A stretch of DNA of 64,000 bases from NCBI GenBank assembly GCA_050253535.1, contig JBFWIW010000002.1:1-64000 (forward strand). Direction: 5' to 3'. The DNA comes from JBFWIW01 sp050253535. GTDB taxonomy: Bacteria; Bacillota; Clostridia; Oscillospirales; Oscillospiraceae. The position numbers and the translations under genes were made by a program. Below the pieces are notes generated by a model. The model was given only the letters and a program-made list of their open reading frames with translations. It made no database searches and was not told where the DNA came from. Every line of letters starts with the position of its first letter. The first letter of the stretch is position 1. This document shows, one piece after another, positions 16,543 to 25,927 of this stretch.

Positions 16543-17172
16543 TTGACGGAGTATAGGATACCCGCCGGATACGGAGAGGCGGAATACATCGAAAAGCGTT
16601 CACGATTTACTGGCAGGGTTTGGTTCGCAGAGACTGAGATCGAGGCTGTTTCCCGAATAAAGGAGATGCGCGAGCGGCACTGGGACGCGACACACAACGT
16701 CTATGGCTACATTATAAAAGAGGGCGGCATAATGCGCTATTCGGACGATGGGGAACCGCAGGGAACGTCCGGCATGCCGACTTTGAACGTATTTCGCAGT
16801 GAGGAGATATATAACGTCTGCTGCGTCGTGACACGGTACTTCGGCGGAACACTGCTCGGAGCCGGCGGGCTTGTCAGGGCATACACCAAGACAGCGAAGA
16901 TGGCTCTGGAATCAGCCGGTATTTCCGTCATGCGGCTCTGGAAGCAGATGCTTGTCGCGTGTTCATATTCGCAGTACGAACGGGTAAAGCTCGAGCTTGA
17001 GGTGGTAGGCGCTGTTATAACGGACACGGACTACGGTGCGGACATCGTAATAACAGCGCTTTTGCCGGAAGACAAGGCGGAGCCTTTTTCCCTCCGAATA
17101 ACAGACCTCACCTCGGGGACCGTCGTCCCCGAGACGGTGGGAGAAGAATTCAGGGCAGTCAGGATAATTTGA
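16543..17172 (+). CDS. YigZ/IMPACT family protein
   Basis: A 209-residue protein of the YigZ (UPF0029/IMPACT) family: N-terminal domain (about 1-120) with YSDDGEPQGTSGMP and RYFGGTLLGAGGLVRAY, the family signatures, then a ferredoxin-like C-terminal DUF1949 domain (about 135-200). Cytosolic, with a proposed role in translation control or proline peptide handling. The start is TTG 16543, because GGAGG lies five bases upstream; the upstream frame has no site. It follows hflX by about 140 bp and precedes the dGTPase. Confidence 0.88.
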   Translation: MTEYRIPAGYGEAEYIEKRSRFTGRVWFAETEIEAVSRIKEMRERHWDATHNVYGYIIKEGGIMRYSDDGEPQGTSGMPTLNVFRSEEIYNVCCVVTRYFGGTLLGAGGLVRAYTKTAKMALESAGISVMRLWKQMLVACSYSQYERVKLELEVVGAVITDTDYGADIVITALLPEDKAEPFSLRITDLTSGTVVPETVGEEFRAVRII

Positions 17173-17291
17173 AATTGGGGGGAGGCAATGCCTCTCCTCA
17201 ATTTATTTTAAAAATTTGCGAAAATAAAAAAGGGTTTTTGGGATTTACAGCGAATAAAGACATAGACAAAATTATTCGGGGAGGGAAAGCG

Positions 17292-18302
17292 ATGACGCCG
17301 AGGGAAAAGCGCGAAAAGCTTGAAAAGGTAATGATATCGCCTTACGGCGTGCGTTCCGCCGACTCGAAGGGGCGGGAAAAACCGGAGGAGCCGTGCGATA
17401 TTCGTACGGATTTCCAGCGAGATGTGGACAGAATAACGCACTCGAAGGCGTTCCGCCGCCTAAAGCACAAGACGCAGGTGTTTCTCCAGCCAGAGGGCGA
17501 TCACTACAGGACGCGCCTCACCCATACGCTTGAGGTTGCGCGGATAGCGAGGACCATTGCGCGGTCTCTTGAGCTGAATGAGGATTTGGCGGAGGCAATC
17601 GCCCTCGGCCACGATTTAGGACATACCCCGTTTGGCCACGCGGGGGAGCGCGTTTTGAACTCACTCCTTCTGTCCTTGGGCGGCTTCCGCCACTATGAGC
17701 AGAGCGTCCGCGTTGTGGACAGGCTCGAGAGAGACGGACAGGGCTTAAATCTCACATGCGAGGTACGCGACGGCATATTGCGGCACACGTGTGACCCTCT
17801 CGCGGCGACGCTGGAGGGACAGGCAGTGAGGCTCGCCGACAAAATCGCTTACATAAATCACGACGCGGACGACGCGATAAGAGCCGGCATACTCCGTGAC
17901 AACGATATACCGCCGGAGATTGTTAATGTTCTGGGGACGACATACAGCGAGCGGATAGATACCATAACCCGGGACGTTATCTCGGTAAGCTGCGATAAGC
18001 AGGAACTAAGCATGAGCCCGGGAATATTTTTTGTGGTTGAGAGCTTTAATGATTTCATGTTCGAGTGGGTTTATAAAAATCCCGTCGCCAAGAGCGAAGA
18101 ATCGAAGGTCTACGGAATACTCTCCGGTATTTCGGAGTATTATCTCGAAAATCCGGACAGGCTCCCGACGGAATACAGGGCAATCGCCCAGACGGACGGA
18201 GACGAGCGCGCGGTGTGCGATTATGTCTCCGGAATGACCGATAAGTACGCGATGTATCAGTATGGCGAGATTTTTATACCAGCCGCATGGACCGTAAGGT
18301 GA
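17292..18302 (+). CDS. dgt: Deoxyguanosinetriphosphate triphosphohydrolase-like protein
   Basis: An HD-domain dNTPase of 336 residues, dGTPase type 2 size. It removes triphosphate from dGTP or other dNTPs and affects nucleotide pools. The HD site is visible as RLTHTLEVARIA and GHDLGHTPFGHAGE, with the later Asp in LADKIAYINHDADD. ATG 17292 follows GGGAGGG; upstream in-frame codons back to 17169 lack a ribosome site. It is located immediately before dnaG and rpoD, a frequent neighbour in Clostridia. A 170-bp gap to dnaG may hold the promoter of the macromolecular synthesis operon. Confidence 0.9.
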   Translation: MTPREKREKLEKVMISPYGVRSADSKGREKPEEPCDIRTDFQRDVDRITHSKAFRRLKHKTQVFLQPEGDHYRTRLTHTLEVARIARTIARSLELNEDLAEAIALGHDLGHTPFGHAGERVLNSLLLSLGGFRHYEQSVRVVDRLERDGQGLNLTCEVRDGILRHTCDPLAATLEGQAVRLADKIAYINHDADDAIRAGILRDNDIPPEIVNVLGTTYSERIDTITRDVISVSCDKQELSMSPGIFFVVESFNDFMFEWVYKNPVAKSEESKVYGILSGISEYYLENPDRLPTEYRAIAQTDGDERAVCDYVSGMTDKYAMYQYGEIFIPAAWTVR

Positions 18303-18474
18303 AGGGAGTCCGGCCCAGCCAGTTTAGCTGCACTGATTTGTGTATAAAGCAAAGCATGGCGCGAAAATACGCGACTTTTGTTTGCGTTCGTATCGATATT
18401 TAACAAATAGGGCGATTTTTGCGTCAATACGGTATCGTATTTGAATTTCAGGTAATAATGTGAGGAGGGTGAAA

Positions 18475-20220
18475 ATGGCATTTTCCGAAAAATTCCTCGA
18501 AGAACTCGCGGCTAGAAATGACATAGCCGACGTCGTCGGGAGCTATGTACAGCTGACGAAGCGCAGCGGAGCCAACCTTTTCGGACTTTGCCCGTTCCAC
18601 AGCGAAAAAACGCCCTCATTCTCCGTCTCGCCCGACAAACAGATTTACCACTGCTTCGGCTGCGGTAAGGGCGGCGGAGTTATAAATTTTATAATGGAGA
18701 TCGAAAATCTCGGTTTTGCGGACTCGGTGCATTTTCTCGCAAAGCGCGCTGGCATGACCGTCCCGGACGACGACGTCCCCGACGAGGTGAAAAGCCGCAG
18801 GGCGCGTCTGCTTGAACTCAATCGCGACGCGGCGAGGTTTTTCTACGACTGTCTGGGAAGCGAAGCCGGAAAGACTGCGACAGAGTATATAAGCCGGCGC
18901 GGGATATCGGGCGCGATGGTACGGCGTTTCGGGCTCGGCTCAGCTCCCGATTCATGGAACACCCTTGCGGATGCAATGGTAAAGCGCGGATACACTCAGG
19001 GGGAGCTGTTGGAAGCTGGTCTCTGCAAAAAAGGGAAAAACGGCGGTGTTTACGACGCATTTAGAAACCGGCTCATGTTTCCAGTCATAGATGTACGCGG
19101 CAGCGTCATAGGCTTTTCAGGCAGGATTCTGGGGGATGGTGAGCCTAAGTATTTAAATTCGCCCGAGACGCTGGTGTTTTCCAAGAGCCGGAACCTCTTC
19201 GCCCTCAATCTCGCCAAGAAAAACAAACACGGCATGCTGATACTGGCGGAGGGGAACATCGACGTCGTCTCGCTGCATCAGGCGGGCTTCGACTGCGCGG
19301 TGGCGTCCCTCGGCACCTCACTCACGGCGGAGCAGGCGCGGCTCATGTCACGCTATACCGATAAAGTAGTCATTGCTTACGACTCGGATTCGGCGGGCGT
19401 GAAGGCGGCGCAGCGAGCTATAGGGATACTTGAAAAAACCGGTCTCGGGGTAAAAGTCCTGCGGATGGAGGGTTCTAAAGATCCCGACGAATATATTCAG
19501 AAAAAGGGAGCGGACGCGTTTTCTCTTCTTCTTGAGCGGAGCGAGAACCACATAGAATACCGGATTCTCACGGCGAAAGCCAAATATGACATTGAGACTG
19601 ACGAGGGGAGACTGGGTTTTCTCGCGGAGGCGACGGAGATGCTCTCCTCAGTGCCGAATGCTGTGGAGCGCGAAGTATATGGCATACGTGTCGCAGAGAT
19701 GACGGGTGTGACCGCAGATGCCATCCAGAATGAGATAAAGAAGGCTTATAGACGGCGAATTATGCAGCAGGACAAAAAACGAGATCGAGAAATCGTAAAA
19801 CCGGCCGTGTCCTCCCAGCCGAAGGACAGGGAGATACGCTACGACAATATATTTTCCGCTGTGGCGGAGGAGGGCGTCATTAGGCTTCTCCTCATAGACC
19901 CCACGCTTACAGCACGTCTGGAAGACCTTAAACAGGAGGATTTTACCGCCCCGTTTCTGGGTAAGGTCTTTGGGATCATCACCAATAATGCACAGGAAGG
20001 CAGACAGACGACAATAGCGACGCTTACGCCGTTTTTCACACCGGCGGAAATGTCGCAGCTCACAGCTGTTTTGCAGAAACCAGAGACACCGGGAAACGGG
20101 GAGACAGCTCTGCGAGATTATATAGAAAAAATAAAGACCGAAAAAATGAAGACGCCTGGCGAAGGGGACATCATGGCTGTCAGAGAGAAATATAGAGAAA
20201 AAAAAGGGTTCGGAGGATAA
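18475..20220 (+). CDS. dnaG: DNA primase DnaG
   Basis: Synthesises RNA primers at the replication fork. The 581 residues start with the CHC2 zinc ribbon (CPFHSEKTPSFSVSP then HCFGCGKGG, about 40-66). They continue with the RNA polymerase core and TOPRIM fold (EGNIDVVSLHQAG at about 258 and AYDSDSAG at about 302), and end with a helicase-interaction domain. ATG 18475 follows GAGGAGGG; the in-frame codons from 18460 belong to the ribosome site. Four bases separate its stop from rpoD, giving the dnaG-rpoD arrangement. Confidence 0.97.
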   Translation: MAFSEKFLEELAARNDIADVVGSYVQLTKRSGANLFGLCPFHSEKTPSFSVSPDKQIYHCFGCGKGGGVINFIMEIENLGFADSVHFLAKRAGMTVPDDDVPDEVKSRRARLLELNRDAARFFYDCLGSEAGKTATEYISRRGISGAMVRRFGLGSAPDSWNTLADAMVKRGYTQGELLEAGLCKKGKNGGVYDAFRNRLMFPVIDVRGSVIGFSGRILGDGEPKYLNSPETLVFSKSRNLFALNLAKKNKHGMLILAEGNIDVVSLHQAGFDCAVASLGTSLTAEQARLMSRYTDKVVIAYDSDSAGVKAAQRAIGILEKTGLGVKVLRMEGSKDPDEYIQKKGADAFSLLLERSENHIEYRILTAKAKYDIETDEGRLGFLAEATEMLSSVPNAVEREVYGIRVAEMTGVTADAIQNEIKKAYRRRIMQQDKKRDREIVKPAVSSQPKDREIRYDNIFSAVAEEGVIRLLLIDPTLTARLEDLKQEDFTAPFLGKVFGIITNNAQEGRQTTIATLTPFFTPAEMSQLTAVLQKPETPGNGETALRDYIEKIKTEKMKTPGEGDIMAVREKYREKKGFGG

Positions 20221-20224
20221 GGAA

Positions 20225-21400
20225 ATGGAAAATAATAAGAAGAAAAAATGCCCCGCCGAGGACGGTGCGTGCGAAAAAACACCGGAGCAGATCAATCAGG
20301 AGCGCCTTAGCGCTCTCATTGAAGAGGGCAAGAAAAAGGGAATGCTTTCTTCCAAGGAGCTTCTGGACGTCCTTGAGGAGATGAACCTGGAACAGGAACA
20401 GGTAGATAAATTTTATGATACGCTTGAAAATCTGGGTATAGACACGACCGAGGATGACAATCTTGCTGTCCTGCCCGCGGATGATATATCGCCGGACATC
20501 GAAGAGCTCGAAGAGATCGAGGAGATGTCGAAGGAAGAGCTCGTAGACCCCGAGTCCCTTATTGACAGCTTCAATATTGATGACCCTGTGCGCATGTACC
20601 TCAAGGAAATAGGAAAGGTGAGCCTCCTCACTGCAGAGGAGGAGATCGAGCTCGCGATCCGCATGGCGGAGGGTGACGAAGAGGCCAAAAAACGTATGGC
20701 GGAAGCGAACCTCCGCCTGGTCGTCAGCATAGCAAAACGCTATGTGGGCCGTGGCATGCTCTTCCTTGACCTCATTCAGGAGGGAAATCTCGGCCTCATA
20801 AAGGCGGTTGAGAAATTCAATTACACCAAGGGCTATAAGTTTTCCACATACGCGACGTGGTGGATACGTCAGGCCATCACCCGCGCCATCGCAGATCAGG
20901 CGAGAACAATACGCATACCCGTACACATGGTCGAGACGATCAATAAGGTCATCAGAGTTTCCCGCCAGCTCCTGCAGGAGCTCGGCCACGACCCCGCGCC
21001 GGAGGAGATAGCCGACGAGATGAACATGCCGGTGGAAAAGGTGAGGGACATCCTCAAAATCGCGCAGGAACCGGTCTCCCTTGAGACGCCGATAGGCGAG
21101 GAGGAGGACAGCCACCTCGGCGACTTCATACCGGATGAGGACGCCTCTGAGCCGGCGGAAGCCGCGTCCTTCACGCTCCTTAAGGAACAACTCATGGAAG
21201 TTTTAGGTACTCTGACTCCGCGCGAGGAGAAGGTTCTGCGTCTGCGTTTCGGCATAGAGGACGGCAGAACCAGGACTCTCGAGGAGGTCGGCAAGGAGTT
21301 CAACGTCACGCGTGAGCGCATCCGCCAGATAGAGGCCAAGGCGTTGCGCAAGCTGCGCCACCCGAGCCGCAGCAAAAAGCTCAAGGACTTTCTGAACTGA
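20225..21400 (+). CDS. rpoD: RNA polymerase primary sigma factor RpoD/SigA
   Basis: The housekeeping sigma factor, 391 residues. Region 1.2 begins at DPVRMYLKEIGKV (about 120). Region 2 has NLRLVVSIAKRY and KFSTYATWWIRQAI for -10 recognition and melting; region 3 follows; region 4 ends with VTRERIRQIEAKALRKLRH for -35 recognition. An acidic N-terminal region 1.1 (about 1-110) is present. ATG 20225 has GGAGGATAAGG upstream, partly inside the dnaG stop. Followed by a strong terminator at 21430. Confidence 0.98.
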   Translation: MENNKKKKCPAEDGACEKTPEQINQERLSALIEEGKKKGMLSSKELLDVLEEMNLEQEQVDKFYDTLENLGIDTTEDDNLAVLPADDISPDIEELEEIEEMSKEELVDPESLIDSFNIDDPVRMYLKEIGKVSLLTAEEEIELAIRMAEGDEEAKKRMAEANLRLVVSIAKRYVGRGMLFLDLIQEGNLGLIKAVEKFNYTKGYKFSTYATWWIRQAITRAIADQARTIRIPVHMVETINKVIRVSRQLLQELGHDPAPEEIADEMNMPVEKVRDILKIAQEPVSLETPIGEEEDSHLGDFIPDEDASEPAEAASFTLLKEQLMEVLGTLTPREEKVLRLRFGIEDGRTRTLEEVGKEFNVTRERIRQIEAKALRKLRHPSRSKKLKDFLN

Positions 21401-21429
21401 TTAACCCGTTTTAATACTCTCTTAAAAAT

Positions 21430-21467
21430 ATCCTGTCAGCGAAATATAGTCGCGGACAGGATTTTTT
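21430..21467 (+). terminator. Terminator of the dnaG-rpoD operon
   Basis: ATCCTGTC-A-GCGA pairs with TCGC-G-GACAGGAT around a six-base loop, then TTTTTTG. It begins 29 bases after the rpoD stop. Confidence 0.9.
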
Positions 21468-21481
21468 GCGTGTTAATACTG

Positions 21482-21635
21482 TTATCCCACTAAAAAGTAG
21501 ATATCTTTGCGGTTAATTTTCCGTCCTGCCGCCCTCTCGGCGGCGGCGGGCGTCAGCCCGCTCTCCTCCCCGGCCTTGCAGGACAAATAATTCCCTCGCA
21601 AATCTTATCCACCCTTTAATGGGATAAGAGCATCA
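21482..21635. repeat. Long palindromic element (about 150 bp)
   Basis: TTATCCCACTAAA at the left pairs with TTTAATGGGATAA at the right (12 of 13). Inside, TTTGCG, AATT and GTCCTGC on the left pair with GCAGGAC, AATT and CGCAAA on the right. The tip is GC-rich (GCGGGC-GTCA-GCCCGC). The whole can fold into one long hairpin. It encodes no protein and its size is like a MITE, but I see no second copy in this window. Confidence 0.55.
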
Positions 21636-22030
21636 GACCGCCTTACGGGGCGCCGGTTTGCCGAAAACTATGTTTTTCGGCAAAAACGAGAGAAAGATCG
21701 CGGCACTGAGGCGCCGCGCAAAGCAATGCTTCCGGGAAGTAAATTCGCGGGAGCATTGCAATTGGGTAATTATTACCGACCGGACCAACAGGACCCGCCG
21801 TGACCGGCAAAATTATTTCGGACGGCCAAAGGATACAGCGTGGGAAATGGTCTTTAAAGGGCTGCTTCCCGCTGATAATTATAATGATTATAATTTAGTA
21901 ATAGCGGAAAGAAATGAAATATTTGCATCAGTGACAGCCGAAAGAGGTCTCCGCCGATGTTTCGGCGGAGACCTTAGCTTATATGCAATAATTACTCACG
22001 ATAGCTATAACTGTATCGTGAAAGATTCCA
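21636..22030. other. Intergenic stretch rich in hairpins
   Basis: Besides the palindromic element before it, this stretch has TTTGCCGAAAA/TTTTTCGGCAAA (about 21656-21683) and GCAATGCTTCC/GGGAGCATTGC (about 21723-21759). A rightward ORF of 141 codons runs through it into the next gene, but it lacks a ribosome site and any family resemblance, so I do not call it. Confidence 0.4.
21946..21973 (-). terminator. Terminator of the DUF11-repeat gene
   Basis: GGTCTCCGCCGA, loop TGTT, perfect 12-base complement. On the minus strand followed by TCTTTC. It lies about 60 bases after the stop at 22031. A smaller hairpin (CACGATA/TATCGTG, 21999-22021) precedes it. Confidence 0.7.
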
Positions 22031-24130
22031 TCAGCAGTCATCCAGGGCTGTGCCGTTTACCAAAATGTCGTTTTCATCCATAAGGAACGCTATAAACTTC
22101 ATATACGCGATGTTATAGACGCGGTTTTCCTCCTTGCAATGAATGACGTTCTTCGCCTGGATGTAGCATTTCTTATCGGTGCATTCGCCGCCTGAAAGCA
22201 GCGGGTAGCAAAGCCGCAGGGTTTTTGTGTCATAAACAAAATCTTTTTCCTGGTCAAGTTTGTAGACGAGGTTCTTTTCGAGGTTCAGGATCAGTTTTAA
22301 TTTTGAATTACAGATGATACTGCATGTGAAATCATCTATAATATCGCTGAGACATTCGACCCGAGCCCGACTGTTTATGCAAATGAAATTGCTGTACACG
22401 ATCTCAGCATCTATTTTTTCACATAATATACCGGAAAACAGATCCAAATCGGCATTGTTTTCGCTGCCGCTGTCGTAACGAATGGCGGTGGCTTTCGGGG
22501 CCATCGCGACATCGGCTGTAATTTCGAAATCGGACAGCAGAATCAGGGACAAAAATTTCCTGCCGTATCCCGCTTTTTCAAATAAAACAGAGTAAGTGCC
22601 CGCCGGCAGAGAAAGTTCATAGCGTTCGTCGAATATAAACGTCCCGATTATTTTGCACCTGTTGTCGTATACCGTTGCCGAGACGCCGTCCAGCAGTTCG
22701 CTTGTCACGCAGTCGATGATATCGCCGTTTATCTGAACGTTATTGGTTAACGGGATGGGCAGGACATCAACACCCGTGTCTTGGAATGTGACGTCTGCAC
22801 ACCTGACGGGTATAAAACCCGTGTCAAAAATCATATGCCCTTCGGCGGAGAAGAAGCCCGTAACGGTGATCAGCAGCGTTTCGGAGGAATTGCCCGCCAG
22901 GTTGTCTATCGTCCATATGATTTCATCACCTGTAAAAACCGCGTACCCTGCGCTTGGCGTCAGCTGGGGGCCTGATTCTATCGTGAAATCGTTGTTGAAG
23001 ATGTCTGTGACCACAACATTGGGGATGTCGCTTACCCCGGTATTCGCCACGGTGACGCTGAGCGTCCATGTCGATATTCCGCACGCTTCAACCGACAGCG
23101 GCCCTGATACGATCTGCTTGTCTGCGGTGAGCTGATCCTGTCCGTAAACCAGTATCCCCTGGTCGGCAAAGGTAATTTCATCCAGATCTGTTCCGTTTAC
23201 GACCCCGCTGTCAAGAACATAATGACCCGGAGCTGTGAAATATCCGGTAAGAGTAATCGTAAGCGCAGCAATTTCTCCTGCGGCAACAGTTCCGACGTCC
23301 CACGTGACGACGCGAGTTCCGGAGTTATATGTCACGCCTGCGTTGGGAATAAACACGGGCGGGGAAGTGATAACGATACTGCCGTTGAGCGTATCGGTCA
23401 GTACCACATCATCTACCGGAACCGTGCCGCAGTTATATATGGTGATCAGCAAGACCCGGGTTTGCTCTTCATTTGTACACGCCGTGCCGTGACCGGTAAG
23501 AATCTGTTTTGTTACACACAGCATCGGCTCGCCAGCTGGCGGATTTATTATCATTCCGCAGATATAGTCTTTGTTTATAGCGTTATCCTGTGTTGAAGTA
23601 AAGTAGCATAACCGGTAAGTTGAGGATACAAAATTAAATGCGCCGAATACGCTTGTGGGGAGCGTGAAATCCAGGAAATAGTCTTCATCCGGTATAATTG
23701 GACTCGCGCACGGGAAATGCGTCCCCGCATCGACGACTCTCACGTTGTCCGCCGGTTGGGAAGGGCTGTTCAGAACAATCGGAACGTTATAAATCAGAAC
23801 CGACGAGGAATCCTTTACCTGCAATTCGTAAACACCCCCGCTGGCATTTACAAGAATTGTGAACAGCACGGCGTTTGTTGCATCTTCTATCTGAACGCCC
23901 CAGACAAATTCTTTCAGCGCATATACATTGGGGTTATTGCTGAGCGGGTCGCCGTTCAGCCGCATTCTGAACGCAACCTCCGTGGGGTTAGGATCCGGAG
24001 TCGGATATAGATAATAAAAAGCGGCGGGGTACTGCGTATTGCCTACGATATCGACCCAGCATGGGTTTTCATTATTTGGAACAGCGGTTTGTATATAAGT
24101 TATCCAATCACTTTCAATGGGTGGAAACAT
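22031..24130 (-). CDS. DUF11-repeat protein with carboxypeptidase-regulatory-like domain, no signal peptide
   Basis: A 699-residue protein. Residues 1-205 are unassigned. Two DUF11-type beta-sandwich repeats follow (about 208-330 and 335-460; each has a xNxGxxPVxDVxxTD core, e.g. VVVTDIFNNDF). Next is a CarboxypepD_reg/CNA-B-like fold (about 465-550, LPAGTYSVLFEKAGYG), then a Cys-containing C-terminal region. Such domains are normally on secreted or surface proteins, yet there is no signal peptide, membrane segment or sorting motif. ATG 24130 has a perfect AGGAGG at six bases, so the N-terminus is secure. In a spore former, a mother-cell-made spore-surface protein would fit, but this is inference. 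It is monocistronic. Confidence 0.85.
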   Translation of the reverse strand: MFPPIESDWITYIQTAVPNNENPCWVDIVGNTQYPAAFYYLYPTPDPNPTEVAFRMRLNGDPLSNNPNVYALKEFVWGVQIEDATNAVLFTILVNASGGVYELQVKDSSSVLIYNVPIVLNSPSQPADNVRVVDAGTHFPCASPIIPDEDYFLDFTLPTSVFGAFNFVSSTYRLCYFTSTQDNAINKDYICGMIINPPAGEPMLCVTKQILTGHGTACTNEEQTRVLLITIYNCGTVPVDDVVLTDTLNGSIVITSPPVFIPNAGVTYNSGTRVVTWDVGTVAAGEIAALTITLTGYFTAPGHYVLDSGVVNGTDLDEITFADQGILVYGQDQLTADKQIVSGPLSVEACGISTWTLSVTVANTGVSDIPNVVVTDIFNNDFTIESGPQLTPSAGYAVFTGDEIIWTIDNLAGNSSETLLITVTGFFSAEGHMIFDTGFIPVRCADVTFQDTGVDVLPIPLTNNVQINGDIIDCVTSELLDGVSATVYDNRCKIIGTFIFDERYELSLPAGTYSVLFEKAGYGRKFLSLILLSDFEITADVAMAPKATAIRYDSGSENNADLDLFSGILCEKIDAEIVYSNFICINSRARVECLSDIIDDFTCSIICNSKLKLILNLEKNLVYKLDQEKDFVYDTKTLRLCYPLLSGGECTDKKCYIQAKNVIHCKEENRVYNIAYMKFIAFLMDENDILVNGTALDDC

Positions 24131-24220
24131 GGTACGCCTCCTAAAATTTATATTGCTATAACATTATACTTTGAAAAATTAATGAAAGTGATATTTAGAA
24201 GCTGTCGGTATTCAATGAAC

Positions 24221-24249
24221 TTGACAAAGTTCCCCTGAATAGGTTAAAT
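24221..24249 (+). promoter_or_regulatory. Predicted sigma-A promoter of mgtE
   Basis: TTGACA, 17-bp spacer, TTAAAT. Transcription would start near 24257, about 290 nt before the mgtE ATG. Confidence 0.6.
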
Positions 24250-24546
24250 TATAGATATGACAGCGGATGTACCGCTGTTATAAGGGTAAAATATTATTTT
24301 GAAAATGGAGATGAGAAAGTGGACACTGGCAGTACCGGCGGTAATACGGCGGGCCGAAGTAGGCTGGAAAATGGAGCGGCATACTGCATGTGTGCTTCCA
24401 TTTTCTGAAATAGTGCGGCCTTCCATATCTCTGCCCCGGCGGTCATGATAAACGGGTTTCCGTGACGCATGACCGCGCTTCTGCGCCCAAAGTGTGCCTT
24501 TTCCACGGAAAAGACGCTTTTGCCGCGTAATACAGAGAGGAAGGAT
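24250..24546 (+). promoter_or_regulatory. Long structured leader of mgtE
   Basis: About 290 nt between the predicted promoter and mgtE with several strong stems: GACAGCGG/CCGCTGTT (about 24260-24280), GAAAATGGA with TCCATTTTC (about 24367-24409) and GCGGTCATG/CATGACCGC (24439-24476). I cannot match it to the M-box (no AGGTGAGGCTCC core) or another riboswitch I know. It is a candidate cis-regulatory RNA for magnesium homeostasis. Confidence 0.45.
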
Positions 24547-25923
24547 ATGAGAGAAAATACTTTTGTTCTGGGGGAAACGATAACCTCATTACTCGACGCA
24601 AAAAAATATTCGACTCTGCGCGACGTGCTCATTACGATGAACCCGTCGGACATAGCGCTCTTATTTGAAGAGATACCGGAGGAAAAGCTTCCGCTTTTAT
24701 TCAGGCTGATACCAAAGGAGCAGGCGGCGGATACCTTTGTGGAAATGGACTCCGACGCGCAGGAACTGCTTATCCGCGGTTTTTCTGACAACGAACTCAA
24801 GGAGGTCGTCGACGAACTTTATGTCGACGACGCCGTCGATATCGTCGAAGAGATGCCCGCAAACGTTGTAAAGCGAATACTGCGCCAGGCAGACCCCGAA
24901 ACGCGTAAGACCATAAACGAAATTTTAAAATATCCTGAGGACTCTGCCGGCAGTATCATGACGACCGAGTATGTAAGCCTCCGGAGGAAGATGACTGCGG
25001 AGGAGGCCATTAAACGCATAAGGCGTACGGGTGTCGATAAGGAGACCATATATACCTGCTACGTTACGGATTCCGAACGTATGCTCATCGGTTATATCTC
25101 GCTCAGGAGCCTGATTCTGGCCGAGGACAGCAACGTCATCGGCGACTTAATGGAACAGAATATCATATCTGTGAGGACGACGGACGATCAGGAAGAGGTC
25201 GCCCAGATGTTTTCACGGTACAATTTCGTAGCCTTGCCAGTTGTCGACACCGAGGGGCGGCTCGTCGGTATCGTCACCGTTGACGATGCGCTCGACGTCC
25301 TCGAGGAAGAGGCCACGGAGGATATCGAAAAGATGGCCGCCATAACGCCGTCGGATAAGCCTTATATGAAGATGTCGGTAATCGATATATGGAAAAGCCG
25401 TATACCATGGCTGTTCATTCTTATGATAAGCGCAACCTTCACCGGCATGATCATAACCTCGTTTGAGAACGCGCTTGCGGCGCAGGTCGCGCTCACCGCG
25501 TTTATTCCGATGCTCATGGACACGGGTGGCAACAGCGGCTCACAGGCGTCCGTTACTGTTATCCGGAGCCTTTCGCTCGGCGACCTTGAATTCTCAGACA
25601 TACTTAGCGTCCTCTGGAAGGAGATGCGCGTCGCAGTACTTTGCGGGATATCGCTTGCCGCCGTGAACTTTGTCAAGATACTCGTCGTCGACAAAGGCCT
25701 CATGGGAAATGACGGCATATCCCTCGGAATCGCCGCCGTAGTGTGCATAACGCTCGCGCTAACGGTCTTATCCGCAAAGCTCGTCGGCTGCACGCTTCCA
25801 ATGCTCGCTCAAAAGGTGGGATTCGACCCGGCCGTCATGGCGAGTCCGTTCATAACAACAATAGTGGATGCTATATCTCTCTTCGTCTATTTTCGCATTG
25901 CGACGCTTTTGCTGAGAGTATAA
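24547..25923 (+). CDS. mgtE: Magnesium transporter MgtE
   Basis: A 458-residue Mg2+ channel. The N-terminal superhelical domain (about 1-130) has the acidic repeats that sense cytosolic Mg2+. A CBS pair follows (about 131-262), with EDSAGSIMTTEYV opening the first and VGIVTVDDALDV in the second, then the plug helix. Five membrane helices (about 285-458) include PMLMDTGGNSGSQ, the conserved pore motif. ATG 24547 has AGAGAGGAAGG upstream; the in-frame extension to 24469 lacks a site. The long structured leader suggests RNA-based control. Confidence 0.96.
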   Translation: MRENTFVLGETITSLLDAKKYSTLRDVLITMNPSDIALLFEEIPEEKLPLLFRLIPKEQAADTFVEMDSDAQELLIRGFSDNELKEVVDELYVDDAVDIVEEMPANVVKRILRQADPETRKTINEILKYPEDSAGSIMTTEYVSLRRKMTAEEAIKRIRRTGVDKETIYTCYVTDSERMLIGYISLRSLILAEDSNVIGDLMEQNIISVRTTDDQEEVAQMFSRYNFVALPVVDTEGRLVGIVTVDDALDVLEEEATEDIEKMAAITPSDKPYMKMSVIDIWKSRIPWLFILMISATFTGMIITSFENALAAQVALTAFIPMLMDTGGNSGSQASVTVIRSLSLGDLEFSDILSVLWKEMRVAVLCGISLAAVNFVKILVVDKGLMGNDGISLGIAAVVCITLALTVLSAKLVGCTLPMLAQKVGFDPAVMASPFITTIVDAISLFVYFRIATLLLRV

Positions 25924-25927
25924 AAGT

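Noticed and set aside
20180..21190. Long ORF opposite rpoD (336 codons)
   Set aside because: It is the mirror of the rpoD reading frame; Leu/Arg-rich and without any family resemblance.
21658..22083. Rightward ORF of 141 codons after rpoD
   Set aside because: No ribosome site, runs through hairpins and into the opposite-strand DUF11-repeat gene, composition not protein-like.
24250..24546. M-box or c-di-GMP riboswitch before mgtE
   Set aside because: The conserved cores of both families are not visible; kept only as an unassigned structured leader.
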